Below are positions 47,381-59,805 of a stretch of DNA of 64,000 nt, piece by piece. Position 1 is the first letter of the stretch. Each line of letters starts with the position of its first letter. The notes below the pieces were generated by a model. That model saw nothing but the letters and a program-made list of their open reading frames with translations. It searched no databases and was not told the origin of the DNA. The translations under genes and the position numbers were made by a program. This DNA is from Acridotheres tristis (Eukaryota > Chordata > Aves > Passeriformes > Sturnidae), in contig CM072885.1 in assembly GCA_037013685.1 (NCBI GenBank), positions 3,074,612 through 3,138,611 of the forward strand, read 5' to 3'.

Positions 47381-50300
47381 ATGAAGAAAAACCCCAGCAT
47401 ACTCAGCAGAAGAAACTGGGTGAGATGAATCTGTCTGTAAAGGTCGGATTGAATTTGGGAGTTACCACTTTCTGGTCGTTCTGTATGGTCAGTGGCAGCA
47501 CCAGTTGAGCTGTTTCTGAGTTTTTCAGATGAGTTTGTGTCTGGACTTATTCACACACTACCAAGAAAAGGAAAACCCAAACCCAAGCCTGAAGTGGGTC
47601 TTTTAACTTCTTAGTTGTTAGTGGTTGTTCATCCAAATAAAGGACTGATCTGACTGGCTGGAAATTTTGTGGTGCTTTACCCTCGATGTTAGAGGTTGCA
47701 GTGCTCAGGTTTGTGTGGGTGAGTGGGCACTCCTGCCTCAGTGTGCAAATACAGACTCTTCAGCAGAGGTTAATGAGCTTTTTCTGTTCTCTTTTGTTCT
47801 GTCTGTAGCTTCCTCAGTTTTGGGCTCTGCAAGAACGCAGACTGGTCTAAAAACTATGTAGATTACATAATGTAGGGCTGGGGTTTCTTCCAGCTTGAGT
47901 GGTAGCTGATCTCAGTTTCTGGCAGGTTTGAAAAGCTCTTCTGCCCACCAAACCTTAGAGCAGGTGTTTGCTTCACCAGTGGCATTTGCTGATCTTGTTA
48001 TTGTGTTAATTTGGGGAAAGACAATATTTTCTGGAGGTCTGGAGGATGCTGAGAGTTCGGTGTTTATTTATTCCCATCAAATAAGCGTGGATTGAATGCA
48101 AATGTTCAGGGATGGTGTCAGGACAGAGAGGATGAGAGGGGTGTTTTCAGTTAATGTCTGCCAAGAATTAAGGAAAATTAACACAAAATTCTTGTGGTTT
48201 GGGAGAATACTCACTGGAGGAGTTGTCTGCTCCACAGATGGGGGATGTACAGAGTACTTGGGATAACTGGTTTGAAGCAAGGGTTCCTGTACAATTTGCA
48301 GAAGGATGTTTCACCACCTTTAGGTAGAGTAATTTGTAGTTAGCTGTTGAGCACTTTTCAAGGGAAAGACCTTACAGTCCTTGCTCAGGCAGAAATCTTC
48401 CTGAAATCAGTGGTAAGAGTTTATTGGTATCCAGGCCTGAAAAAGCCTCTGCAGTGGTTTAAGTGTGAGAGGCAGGACTCCTCAGCAGTCAGTGAATAAT
48501 CAGCTTGGTGATTATCCAGTTTGATTGCTTCAGGTTGTCTGTTTTCACCTTCTCTAAGGTCCTAAGGTTGTTTCAGGAATGATGTTTCTGGTGTTGTCTA
48601 TTTTAGACACTTGACGTGGGATTTCAAACTCTGCTGAGGTGTTGGCAGTGGTACAACATGTGGCTGGTTTATGGTAACTCCTGCTCACATTTGAAATGCA
48701 AATACCATCTCTTCTGCAAGTTTTCAGAGCTCTGGTTCCCCTGCAACTGAGGGTTTCACCTAACTAGCTTTGTGAAAGGTAATCCCACTGGATTAAGATT
48801 AATCTCACCTGGGTATCTGATTTTTGAAGTGAGATGAGATTTATCCCGAGTCTCCTAATTGCTGGAATAATTCCAAGCAGCAAGTAGTAAGATCTTACCT
48901 TCTTTTTATCATTGTGGTTCTAAAGAGGGAACTTAAGCTTCCTTCATGGTTGTTATTTCTTGGTGTTCTGCCATAAAAAGCAGAGAACAGTCTAAAGATA
49001 AATGGGCAAAGGAAACTTGGTTCTGGATGTGGAGGGGTTTTTGTGTTGTTAGAAGAGGAGGGGTGTCCTAAAGATTTAAGTGAAACTCACTTGGAAAAAA
49101 AAAAAACAACAACTAGATTTGGTATATAAGCATTTTTTTAGAATGATGCTGCTGCTCCTCCTTGAAGCTCTTCCAACTGAAATACACACTGCCATATGCT
49201 GCTGGAATACCAGCACACGAACTGGATTAAAATACAAATGAACAGAACTGCAGTTTGAGGCTTTAGTTCTGCAGAGGGATCCAAAATGGTTCCGTTTTCC
49301 ACTCTGCTAAACGCCTGAAGTTGGTTTTACAGCGTGCCTGTGCAAAGCGTTTTGGAGGCTTTGGGTCTGAAACAAGGATGAAGAGGTTGAGAGGGAGAGA
49401 AAAGATATTTTTCCAATTTTCTTATCTTAATCTAGGGGTAGGCACGGGTGATGTGGTGCCACTGTTCCACCTATAGCAAATAAAGAGATAAAGGAAATTT
49501 GGTAAGCAGCTCAAGAAGTTTGGATACTTCTTTGGACATCCAGCTATCCTGTCCATGGGACTAATCCAGATATTTGATAGCTTTCAGAACCATAGCCATA
49601 GTTCCACACTCATCTCTACTGCTGCTCTTTACTTAAAATAGTTTTAAGACACCAATATTTAAGTGTTAGCTAGGATTTGGACTTTTTAATGTGTGTATTA
49701 ATCTTCTAAAATCTACTTTTGTATTTTAGGAGAATTTGTGGACATATAAAAACAGCCTTTGTAATTGGGAACAGATAATTTAGATGCCTCATTTTTATGT
49801 TTTACATAGATATTTGCTAAGGAAAAATGCGAAGTTTCCCAGCTACTCCTCTCCTGAAAGTTGTTTTGAGCCAGAGTAATGATGAATAATAATGAGCAAT
49901 AAATTAGCAGAGCTATATATTGCTGTCATTGATGGGGAAGTGCTCCTGCTGATTTTATTCCAAATGCTGATCCCATAGAGGTTGATGCTGTGATATTGGG
50001 AGGAAACATCTTAGTTTAATTCATGTGTTTTATTAAAGCCATAGATATTTCTTTTAATAAAAATATGAGATACTTTGTAATCTAAAAACGGTGGAAAACT
50101 GTGATGCAAACCTTCCTTCTCTTCTCTTCTCTTCTCTTCTCTTCTCTTCTCTTCTCTTCTCTTCTCTTCTCTTCTCTTCTCTTCTCTTCTCTTCCTTCTT
50201 TTTTTCTTTTTTTCTTTTCCTTCTTTTTTCTTTTTCTGTTTTTTTCCTTTCTTCTTCTTTTTTTCTTATCTTTATTTTTTTCCTTCTCTTTCTTTCCCTG

Positions 50301-52102
50301 GATAAAGAGGACCTGACAGGAATGCATGGAAATTACCAACAACATTCCTCACCAAGTATTCAGAAACAATTGGGCTACTAGTATTTCAATAGTTGATAAT
50401 TAATGACACTGTATAAATAACACTTTGAGTTCTTTTTACGTGCCTGCTGGGTTTTTTTTGGAAGGTGGAGGAATGTCAGACAAATTTCTGGCGTTTCTGT
50501 GCTACCTTGGAGACTAGAAAATGTTTCATTATTGGCATATGAGATTCTTATGTAACTTGGTAATTCTGGGAACAAGAATTTTAAGAAAAATGCTGAGCAG
50601 TTCGAATCTCCTCGTAAAATTAGAAGATTTAAAACCACTGTGCAAAATACTTCTGTGATAAATTCCCCAGAAATACGAGTATTCCAAGCTCCTGGAATAC
50701 ATTAATTTTTCTAGGATTGCTTCCTTAAGGAGTTAAAACTCCAGGTCCATGGAATGAATGACACACTGGCAGTTATTACATAAACCCAGTGTGTTTGCTT
50801 TTGCAGAACATGAGATGGGGATGCCATGGGAGTGTGAGGGGAAGGTGGAGTTGCTGCCTCCTGTTCAGGATGTGGTTTGTGTGTGCAGCCCCCAGCACAG
50901 GGCAGTGTGAAGGAGAGTGCCCTGATCTCTTACTGCTGTCAAGAGGTTTTTTATTTGTTTGCTCCGAGTTCAAGGTCTGTAATTCTAGTGGGACAGGCCA
51001 GGAAAGGACTTCTCTGCTTTTTTTTTTCTTTTTTTTTTTTTTTGTTAAACAGCGTGGCTTATCTTATCCACTCTCTTCAGAACTCTTATTGTATTCCATA
51101 GAGAGGGCTTGATTGAATTTCTTTTTTTCAATAAAAAGTGAAAATAGTGGCTTGTTAGTGTTCACACCTGCTGTGTGAATTTCCTGATTCTTAAGTGGAT
51201 TAGAAATTGCCATATTCCATTACCTTCTTGAGGGCACAGATAGTCTGACACAGGAATCCACTGATTTGGGATGACTCAGAATTAAAAATGAGTCAGTTAT
51301 GCCTTACTCGGTTTAATTTAATTTTTTTTACATGCAGAATTAGAAATAAGCAAGAGTTCAGAATCTATATACTTTATTTCTTGTGACAGGAAGTTATCTT
51401 CTTTCATTAGATTTTTTTTTTTTGGTGCTTTTCTTTTCTCAGGGCTTATTTGTGATACTGGCCAGTTTATTCTCTTTTCTCCCCTTTCCCTGTGGAATGC
51501 AAGGTGTTGGTAGAACAAGTACATCTAAAAGTCTTATCTTTTCCTGGATTACTGAACTGGGTGTGCTGTGCACTTTGGTGCCTCCAAGTACTGTCTAAAC
51601 TTCAGTCAAAAATTCAGGTTCAGGATTTGCAGAAGGGGTGGCAGTAAAATGTGTTTGGATGATAGAAGGGCTGGAAAGAGAGAGCTGTGTCATGCAAGCA
51701 GCAAGCATGTCTTTAGTCACTTCTGTTAAGTGCTTTTCTGGCTAAAGTGTCCTCTTGCATAAATTCTCATCATATTCTAATAATATACAATCAGAGTTAC
51801 CATTTACTTTCCCCTGAATTAAGGTCTTGCATTCTCTTTTTTTTTCCCTCTTTATTTTCCGTGTTACTTCTTGAGGTAATGAGGTGCAAGAAAAATAGCA
51901 AATCAGGTATTTTCCATGCCTGTATTTTTGCAGATAAGTTTAGCAAGGAGGAAAACCATCTATAAAATGCTTCTTTCAAGGCAAAGCAGCACAGTTAATC
52001 TTGAGACAGCATAAGGCAGTAGTCATTATATAGCAGTAACAATAAAATTAAACATGAAAATACTAACTTCAGAATTTTTACTTTTAATAAAAGGCAAGCA
52101 GT
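47381..52102. other. Intron-like sequence around a large pyrimidine tract
   Basis: Apart from the (CTTCT)n tract at 50111-50299 and T-runs at about 51020-51043 and 51411-51423, nothing recognisable is present. Open frames through the pyrimidine tract, which are lysine/glutamate-rich on the minus strand, are repeat artefacts. Confidence 0.5.
50111..50299 (+). repeat. (CTTCT)n microsatellite within a long polypyrimidine tract
   Basis: About 15-16 perfect copies of the pentamer CTTCT fill 50116-50193. They are followed by about 100 bases of C/T-only-like sequence with T-runs to 50299. The near-uninterrupted homopyrimidine strand could form triplex DNA. The pure part is probably length-polymorphic and a weak point in assemblies. 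Confidence 0.95.
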
Positions 52103-52366
52103 GTTAGGACAAGGGAATGGATTAAAGCTGAGAGAGAGTAGGTTTAGTAGATTAGGCAGAAATTCTTCACTATGAGGGTAGGGAGGCCCTGGAACAGATT
52201 GTCCACAGAAGCTGTGGCTGCCTCACCCCTGGAATTTTTCAAGACCACCTTGGATGGGGCTTGGAGCAGCCTGGGATAGAGGAAGGTGTCCCTGCCCATG
52301 GCAGGATGTGGAATTGGATGGTCTTTGGAGTCCCTTATATCCCAAATTATTCGGTGATTCCATGGA
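52103..52366 (+). mobile_element. CR1 LINE 3' fragment (forward)
   Basis: Recognised by GTTAGGACAAGGGAATGG, AATTCTTCACTATGAGGGTAG and GGAGGCCCTGGAACAGATTG. It then carries AGAAGCTGTGGCTGCCTC, GGTGTCCCTGCCCATGGCAGG and an AAATTATTCGGTGATTCC tail. About 265 bp, forward, with an intact 3' end. Confidence 0.93.
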
Positions 52367-53690
52367 ATTTTTAGATTCATGTCTCTGTATCAAGCCTGTG
52401 TGGTTCTCTGTGAAAGAATTTTTCCTCAGAAATGCATCTTGGAGTGCTGGTAGAAGCTCTGCCATCCTAAAACACCAAGTAATTGTAAATATTTCGCAGA
52501 GCTGTTGCTAAAAAGCAAGAAGTTGCTTCAAATTCAGGCTTGTTTGCCTTCCAGCTGTAATTTTTTGCTCTGCCTTTCTCTCCAAGGATCGAAGAGCTGT
52601 TTGTTATTTGTCACATTCACAAAATACCTATGAGAACAAGGTCAGGGACTCATCTCCCTAAGGATGGAGTCACAGAGTCTGCATCCCAGCCAGCCCCACT
52701 GTTTTCTGAGCTCTTCCCTGAACACTTGCCAGTCCTTTGGCAGCGTGGGTATCAGAACTGGACATGAAGTTCTAGCCTGGAACTCAGCTTGATTTGTTGC
52801 ACCAGCACTGAGCTGATGTCAAGAGGAAAAACCTTGAGATGCTTTTACCCTGCACTGGCCATCCCTAACAGGGTGATCCAGGACAGCTGCTCCTGAGCCC
52901 TTTCCTGGGAGAAAGTGTCCAGGTCACAGAGGAGTAGCCTGAATTCCTTCAAATCTGGGTGACTTGATTTATTGGGGTTAAAATCAGTTGTTGTTTTCAA
53001 CCACTATCTCACTCTGGAGTGTTAATGTTTCCTCTGCAAATGCTTCAGTTATCCACAAACTTAACTCTCCAATATTTATTATTATTATTAATACTAATAT
53101 TAATATTAATAGTAATAGTAATAGTAATATTAATATGTAGATAGTTTATAACATTTCCAGTCCCATGTCTGTTTCTCCTTCACGTCAGCCATTGCTCTCA
53201 TAGGGAAGCCACCATCCACCACCTTTGCAAGAAAAAGCAGTTACCAGCTCTGGAAAAGATGAGAGGACTTGGGTATCCCAGGTGAATATTCTTACAGACA
53301 GAATGAGTCATTTTTGTGTGGACTTCTAACATGTGGGTGAGTGAATCATCAGGTGTTGAACAGATTAATCTTTTTTAATCGACATGCACAAGATAATGTT
53401 TTCTCACTGAGACAACTTGTACCTGCCTAAAGACAATATTACAGAGGCAGAAATATAGTGAAGTGTGCTTTGGAGCATGATACCTTGGGAGGTGATCCAT
53501 GAAACTGCCCAGTGTTGCTTTTACATAGTTCTTGGTGTGCCTTAAGTGACCTTTAAAGAATTGTTAAGAATAGAAGATTTTTGGCAGGGGGAAATAATTA
53601 AAAGTTGTGTAAGAAATTGAGCGAGAGTTTGATTTTCTGATGTGCTTGTATTACAAAGCAGTTGTAGGTAGGTTGTGCTTGTTTTTTCCC
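52367..53690. other. Decayed sequence, probably partly old CR1
   Basis: Positions about 52715-52960 contain a CAGAACTGGACATGAAGTTC block and a CAGGGTGATCCAGGACAGC block. These resemble text found in old reverse-oriented CR1 copies, but the alignment by eye is loose. An (AAT/ATT)n microsatellite follows. No gene was recognised. Confidence 0.4.
53071..53137. repeat. (ATT)n/(AAT)n-type microsatellite
   Basis: Imperfect trinucleotide repeats shift from ATT to AAT-rich and TAG/TAA-containing units over about 65 bp. A plain simple repeat. Confidence 0.85.
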
Positions 53691-53942
53691 AGTGATAGGA
53701 TAGGAGGAAATAGCCTCAGGTTGCACCAGGAGAGGTTCAGTTTGGATTTTAGTAAAAATTTCTTCACCTAAAGGGTTGTCAGACCCTCTCACAGGCTGCC
53801 CATGGCAGTGGTGGAGTTGCCATCCCTGTAGGGATTTACAAGGTGTGGCACTTGGGGACATGGATTAATGGTGGCCTTGGCAGTGCTGGCTTAATGGTTG
53901 GACTCTGATCTTAGAGGGGTTTTCCAACTGAAGTCATTCTGT
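53691..53942 (+). mobile_element. CR1 LINE 3' fragment (forward)
   Basis: The copy contains AGTGATAGGATAGGAGGAAAT, CAGGTTGCACCAGGAGAGG, AATTTCTTCACCTAAAGGG and TGGACTCTGATCTTAGAGG. It ends TTTTCCAACTGAAGTCATTCTG. This is the second CR1 group in the window. Forward orientation, about 250 bp, with the tail shortened to one unit. Confidence 0.93.
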
Positions 53943-55851
53943 TTAAATTTGCACACCTCATGATGTTGATCCAGCATGTATCAAGAGCATGTGAAAAAAT
54001 AAAACCATGTCTTTGGTGAAGAGCTGTGGTCAAGGCCCATTTAGGTAGAAAAAAAAAAAGAGACTAAATTTCTTAGATTGTTTAAATGCTGGGGATTTTT
54101 TTTCAGTCCACAGCCGAGTTCCACTATCCAGAATTATGCTTAGCATTGGGTTTTAATGAGATCTGAAAATGAGAGAGTAAAACCATCTTGCTGTGATGGC
54201 TGATCTAGGATAGGAAATGAGGTATGAATGACATTTAGCCATGGGTTGGCAGGGTTGAGGGCTTCAGTGAAAACTCACCACAAGTTTACGTGAAAAGCTG
54301 GTGGTTCTTTCCTAGAACTTCATTTAAAGTTTAGTTTTGTACCAGTACTGGGAGCTCAGGCAGTTTTCTCTAGGTTTCACTGGAAAGCATTTCTCAGTAG
54401 GTGTCCTTCAGACAGTTTTGAAGGGATAAAAACTATTTTGGGGAGCACTGCGTTTTTCAAATGTAATTTTCAAACAATTTTCCGAGCAGCACCACTTTTT
54501 ACATAAGTCAGGACTAGAAACACATATTTTGGTCACCAGAGTGAATTTGAAGAGAGATTCATTCATTGCAAACAAAGGTGCAGATGCTTTTAGAGTTCTG
54601 ACCAAATCCTTGTACGTAAAAGCATCCTCATGCTTACAGGCTTCTGAATATGGATTTCGTGTAGAGTAGAAGGGTTGAGCACCAGAAGTGCAATAATAAT
54701 AAAAAAACACAACACCACCCCCACTCTTCACACCCCCCCCTTCCCAGCTGTCTAGCTCAGTGAATTTCACACCATGGTTGCAAGGCCAGAATGATTATGA
54801 ATTAGGGTTAGCACAAAATCTAGCTATTTGAAAATTTTGCAGCATTTTACTGTAATGTAAAGGGTAGAATTTCTCCAGAAATCACATCTGAAAAAAGCAC
54901 AAGGGCAGGGAGGTCTCACTTTGAAAACCCAATTCATTGTGACAGAAAATGAGATTTTTAACCTTGTCTTTCAATCAGAACAAATTGCGCCTTGTCCCCT
55001 TGCACTTTGCCATTTGAGTTCTCATCTGTTCTGCACTCCTTCGAGCCAAGATCCACATCCCCACTTGAAGTACATTAAAAATCTTGGGTATAATCAACAT
55101 TTTTTGACTACTGGTTCATTTTTGATCTTTATTCTGAGTGTCCTTGGGCATGGCCCCAGGCTGTCATGACCGAATTCACATGAGATGCAGGCTATGGTGA
55201 GGTTTTTTTGAAAGTACTGTACTGTGAAGAGGCTCTCTGAGGGAGTATCTTTATTGTGGTAAAAGTCATACAGCAGGTTTTCACTGTGATTGCAGCTTCA
55301 GCATTGCTCATTCTAATTTAGTTAGCCCAAGGCTATAAAATACTGCTTTTCAGGATTGTAGAATGGCCATTAACGGGAATTTGCTGAGAGTAGGTGTGTA
55401 TGCCTGAAGGAAAATGTGCATAAAAAATTAAAGCTTCCTGCTTATGATGTGGTTGGTATGTGCTGCTGTCCTTGATCTAACTTAACTGGGTACTGCAGGT
55501 GAGAGCAGCACAGCAGTTCTCTAAATAAGTCACTTCAGCCTTGAAGTCTGCATTTGATAAGATTTTGTTGGCCTCAGTAGTGTGCAGCTGGTTCTTACAA
55601 ATGAGTTTTCATCTGTGTACTCAGTGATTTACATCCCTGCACGCAGAAGAGTGTCTTTGCTTTATGGATGGCACAATACACGTGGCTTTCAAATATCCCA
55701 TGGCTTTCAAATATCCTTACACACAGGTGGTATTTAATTATATCTTGCAGTAATTGGTGATAAGGATAAAAGTCCAGTCCTTAGTGCATGCAGCCTTTGC
55801 CCAGGCCAGTGTCACCTTTCCTTATATTGGCTTTTTTCTTTTCATATGAAA
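53943..55851. other. Intron-like sequence with one tandem duplication
   Basis: AT-rich sequence with no gene recognised. An A-run lies at about 54050-54059. A C-rich stretch lies at about 54714-54742. An 18-bp tandem duplication at 55683-55718 is listed separately. Confidence 0.5.
55683..55718 (+). repeat. 18-bp tandem duplication
   Basis: TGGCTTTCAAATATCCCA is followed directly by a second copy that differs only in its last two bases. Two copies only. This looks like a recent slippage or repair duplication. Confidence 0.85.
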
Positions 55852-56090
55852 AGAGGGCAGGTTTAGATGGGATATTAGGAAGAAATCCTTCCCTGTGAGG
55901 GTGGGGAGGCCCTGGCAGAGGTTGCCCAGAGAAGCTGTGGCTGCCCCATCCCTGGAAGAACCCAAGGCCAGGTTGGACAGGGCTTGGAGCAACCTGGGAC
56001 AGTGCAAGGTGTCCTTGTCCGTGGCAGGGAGTCTGAACTAGATATTCTTGAAAGTCATTTCCAATCCAGGCCACTCTATGACTCTATAAT
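55852..56090 (+). mobile_element. CR1 LINE 3' fragment (forward)
   Basis: Recognised by GGTTTAGATGGGATATTAGG, AAGAAATCCTTCCCTGTGAGG and GTGGGGAGGCCCTGGCAGAGG. It carries TGCCCAGAGAAGCTGTGGCTG and ends in CACTCTATGACTCTATAAT. The copy is well preserved and about 240 bp long. It is inverted relative to the copy at 58408. Confidence 0.95.
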
Positions 56091-58114
56091 ATTTAATAAT
56101 ACATTTTTTTCCCATACTGTTGCTATTCATGGCATTGTCAAGAGGTAAAAATTCTTTTATTGCTGCGGAAGAGTATTTATAGAAATAAGCTCCATCCCAG
56201 CTCCCTTCTTGCTGCCATGTTTTAAAGGAGGTGTGAGAGCTGTGAATGCATCCTTCAGGGTTTCAGGAAAGCATTGCTGTTTCAGTGTGCTGAGCCAGAA
56301 CACCTCAATGTTTGTTAGGATTTAGTAACATCCCCTAGAGACAAGTCAGAGTTCCCCAAGAAATCCCAGACGGAAACAAAAAGCCAGTGTACATGCAGGA
56401 GAAATGGTGGTTGCCACTGTAGATTTAACAATCTGCCTTAATTCTCATGAGACAAGGTGTGAGGTGGCTTGGTGGCTTTTCTTCTTCCCACTCTTTTTAG
56501 CACATCATATTCCTGTGGGATTGTAGGACAGGAAAACTGCTGTGTTCCACAAGGCACTTCCACACAGGGCTCTCTTATCCCTCTCTAATTATGCTCAGTG
56601 TGGCAGCTACTGCTGTTAAGGACATGCTGCACTCATGGAAAAAAATATTGCTAGAATTTAGCTTTTAATTTATTTGTCCTCCCGTTTGGAGAGAACACTT
56701 AATGTGATTTCGTGTAATAAAGCCAACTATGTGTGCAGCCACAGAGGTGATTTTTCTAAATTTAAGGTTTCCTTTGAATTTATTCTTATCTCAAATAGAT
56801 TGGATTACTATAGGCTGTGTCAGCGTGAGTCACTTGTAAGTGCCTGTTAATCCAATAAATCTGAGTGGTTTCTTATGGAAATACTATTTTCTGATTTCTA
56901 TTTATATGATGGTCCTGGTCTTGTTGAATCCACACTGACTTCACTGGAAATACCTCTTTGAGAAAAAAAAAAGTACAATTTCCCATGCTAATGGAAATTG
57001 CAGTGAAGCAGTAAAATGAAAAATAGCCTCAAGTAATTAATAAATGGTTTAGAAGTTCTCTCTGTCACCTTTATTAGGTATTTTGTAGCAATACTGCCTG
57101 AGACTAAAAAGAACCATCAGAGGGTGTTGTTTTTTGTGTTTGTTTTATGGGTTTTTCTCCACAGTTAATGATGCTGTTCTACCCTCCATATTATGTTTTT
57201 ACATTTCCCTGGAAGTTTTTTTCTTTCATTTGTTGCTGCTGCCCTACTCAGGGGTACTGGTGGTTGCATCACTTTGGGCATTAATTTCCCACCCATAACA
57301 TAGTCAACTACTGAAAATAAACACTTAAGTAGAGAAAAGTAGCTAAGCTTTAAATAACTTCAGCCTTTTTCTATTTTACTTGTGCAGCAACTGGCATTCA
57401 GTGGCAGCAGAAGGCACAAGCTTTGCTATGGTTTGGAATTTTTGCCTGAAATAAGAAGGAAAAAATCAGTATAAGAAATGTTTTTCCAGCCTGAGATCAG
57501 TGTGCTTCTGTACCAGAGAGGGAGGGTCTAAACACTCCTAAAAGCTGGCTGGTAAAACCTGGTCCTCATTTGAGCTAGAAAGTGCAGAATATAACGATTT
57601 ACACTATGCATTGGGAATTTCTAGTACTGAGATGGGGAAAAAAAATGCATTTACTGGAAATAGTTTGACAAAATTCAGTGTTTGTAACGCCTGTAACAGC
57701 GCTGCTACTGTAAGGCACCACAATTTTCATAATCTTAAATTTGCTCCTATGCACCAAGTTTCCAAATACCTTCCTCCTCTCCGTCTCTGCCGTTGAATTT
57801 TCTCGTGCACGGTTTGAGGGATGGGATGCTGAAAATCCCTGGATCTTTGACGTGTTGAGACAGATTTCTGTGGATGTTCACTGCCTGCTTGGTGACACAT
57901 GGAATGTTTATTGAGCCTGTGCAGTAAAATGCTGCCGAGGCAACTGGATCTGCAGTGGAGGAGATGAGAAATTTCCATCCCTAACTGTGGCGTTTTGCAG
58001 AGGCAGCTCAAGACTGTGAAGTTGAGATTTTGGATCTCTTACTGGTAGTTGTTTATTGGTAGTGACTCCAGATCCTGATTAATTTGGATTCCAGCTAATT
58101 TTGCCAGTTAATTA
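56091..58114. other. Intron-like sequence, no transposon recognised
   Basis: No gene or repeat was recognised. The stretch at about 57600-57800 stands out as high-complexity sequence with a few CpGs and could be a conserved non-coding element. This is an impression only. Confidence 0.4.
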
Positions 58115-58203
58115 CTTGGTCTAGTGGGACATATCCCTGCTCGTGGGGTAGAGGATCTTGAAGGTCCCTTCCAACCCCAATCCATTTATCACTCTGTGAT
58201 CTC
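58115..58203 (+). mobile_element. CR1 LINE 3' tail fragment (forward)
   Basis: CTTGGTCTAGTGGGACATATCC, then GAGGATCTTGAAGGTCCCTTCC and CAACCCCAATCC, ending ATCACTCTGTGATCT, match the final ~90 bp of a CR1. Forward orientation. It lies about 200 bp before a reverse copy, so the two tails point toward each other. Confidence 0.9.
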
Positions 58204-58407
58204 TCAGAAGATGCTTAAAAGAAATACAGAGGATACACAGAGATTTGAAGGTTTATAGTAGAAATTTAAAGGTTTGCAATGTCTAGAATAAAATCACAAG
58301 AGAAAAGGGAAAACAAAGCTGTGTGTTATGTTGATATGTTAAAGATTGGCTATTTGAAAAGTAGATACAAGGATACAATTTAAAATCAATGTAAAGGCAT
58401 ATTAGAA

Positions 58408-58562
58408 GCACAGAATGGTTTGGGTTGGAAAGACCTTAAAGACCATCTTGATCCACCCTCCTGCCATGGGCAGGAACACCTTCCACTATCCCAAGTTGCT
58501 CCAAGCCCTGTCCAACTTGGCTGTGAACACTTCCAGGGCTGGGGCAGCCACAGCTCCTCTGG
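58408..58562 (-). mobile_element. CR1 LINE 3' fragment (reverse)
   Basis: It starts GCACAGAATGGTTTGGGTTGG and continues AAAGACCTTAAAGACCATC, then CTGCCATGGGCAGGAACACC and GGGCAGCCACAGCTCCTCTGG. Reverse orientation, about 155 bp. It pairs as an inverted partner with 55852-56090. Confidence 0.93.
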
Positions 58563-59550
58563 ACAAAAATTAGACAGGGTTTATAGGAAAATCTAAGGTA
58601 CAGAAAGATGGATAACCAGCATTGCTAAAGAACATGAAAAAAAACCTTGTGAATACGTTGAAAATTGAAGGAAGACAAGGGAAAACGCATCTCCTTAGTG
58701 GAGTGAAGATAATAAATCAGAGATACCACACTGAATAAAACTGCTGAGTGTAACTGTGTTTAATCATGGATCTTCTGAGGAAACCAAAATCCCTTTGGAC
58801 TTGCTGTGGGAATAATTTTGGTAATTAACAGGTCTCATTTGAAAACAGTGAATTGTGATTTTTCCCATCTGAGACTGGTGCAGACTCTGGCATTTCACCG
58901 GAAAACAGGTGTGGGCAGTGTGTGTGGGCAGGCTGACTGAGAGGCTCAGATGCAAAAAATTTTAAACACTGGTAGTCTAGAAATTAAGAATTTACAAGTG
59001 TTTAAATAATTATATTTGTTGCAGTGGATTGGACCAATTTAGGTGAAGCCAAATTGCTGAATCTGACCCAAACAGGCTGCAGAGCAGAGCAATGTATGGA
59101 GAGATGTGGAGAGAAAAGTTGTGCTCTGAAACAAACCTGCTGTTTCCTAGATAAATCTGGTTTCAAAACCCAGCTTTTATTTCATACAAAGGTTATAATT
59201 AAGTTTTCTCTTCTAGTAAAAAGCACAGACCTGTTTCAAAAAAGGATTCTAAACCAAGGAAGGGAGGGCACAAATGTTTGCAGTACTGAGACGCGGAAGC
59301 ATTTTTTAAATTTGTGGCCAGCAATGTGGCAGAAATTGCCAAGATCTGGGTTTGAAAGTCCTAGTCCCTTCTAAACATAGACAGCAACCATAAAACCTGA
59401 AAAATATTTTTTTTCTTTTCTTTTTTGGTGGTTTCTGACTTTGTTGCACTCCCACAGAGCTGTTGAGTGGCAAGAAAGGACTCTCACCTCTCACCCCAGG
59501 TACTTGGGTGCCTGAATAATGAGTTCACCCTGTAGGTTTGCTGTTTTATA
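58563..59550. other. Intron-like sequence between CR1 copies
   Basis: No gene was recognised. One open frame at 59024-59374 (116 codons) shows no recognisable domain and no flanking splice signals that would support it. Confidence 0.45.
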
Positions 59551-59805
59551 TGGAATCATGGAGTTTTTTGATTTGGAAAAGACCTTTAATGTCACTTAAA
59601 TCCAGTCACCAGCTTACCAGCGCCATCATATTCACCACCAGACCATGTCCTCAGTTGCTGTATCCATTTTTTTTAACACTTTAGGGATTGTGCCTCCACC
59701 ACTGCCTTGGGCAGCCTTTTACAATGCTTGACCACTCTTCCCATGAACAAATTCTTTCTTGTATCTAATGTTAACCTGCCCTGGCACGACTTGAGGCCAT
59801 TTCCT
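59551..59805 (-). mobile_element. CR1 LINE 3' fragment (reverse)
   Basis: The copy begins TGGAATCATGGAGTTTTTTG, then GGAAAAGACCTTTAATGTC, with GTGCCTCCACCACTGCCTTGG and TTGACCACTCTTCCCATG. It ends CTTGAGGCCATTTCCT. About 255 bp, reverse, with an internal T-run at about 59668-59675. Confidence 0.93.

Noticed and set aside
50082..50345. Minus-strand K/E/R-rich frame over the pyrimidine tract
   Set aside because: It is a direct translation of the (CTTCT)n microsatellite and its T-rich flank.
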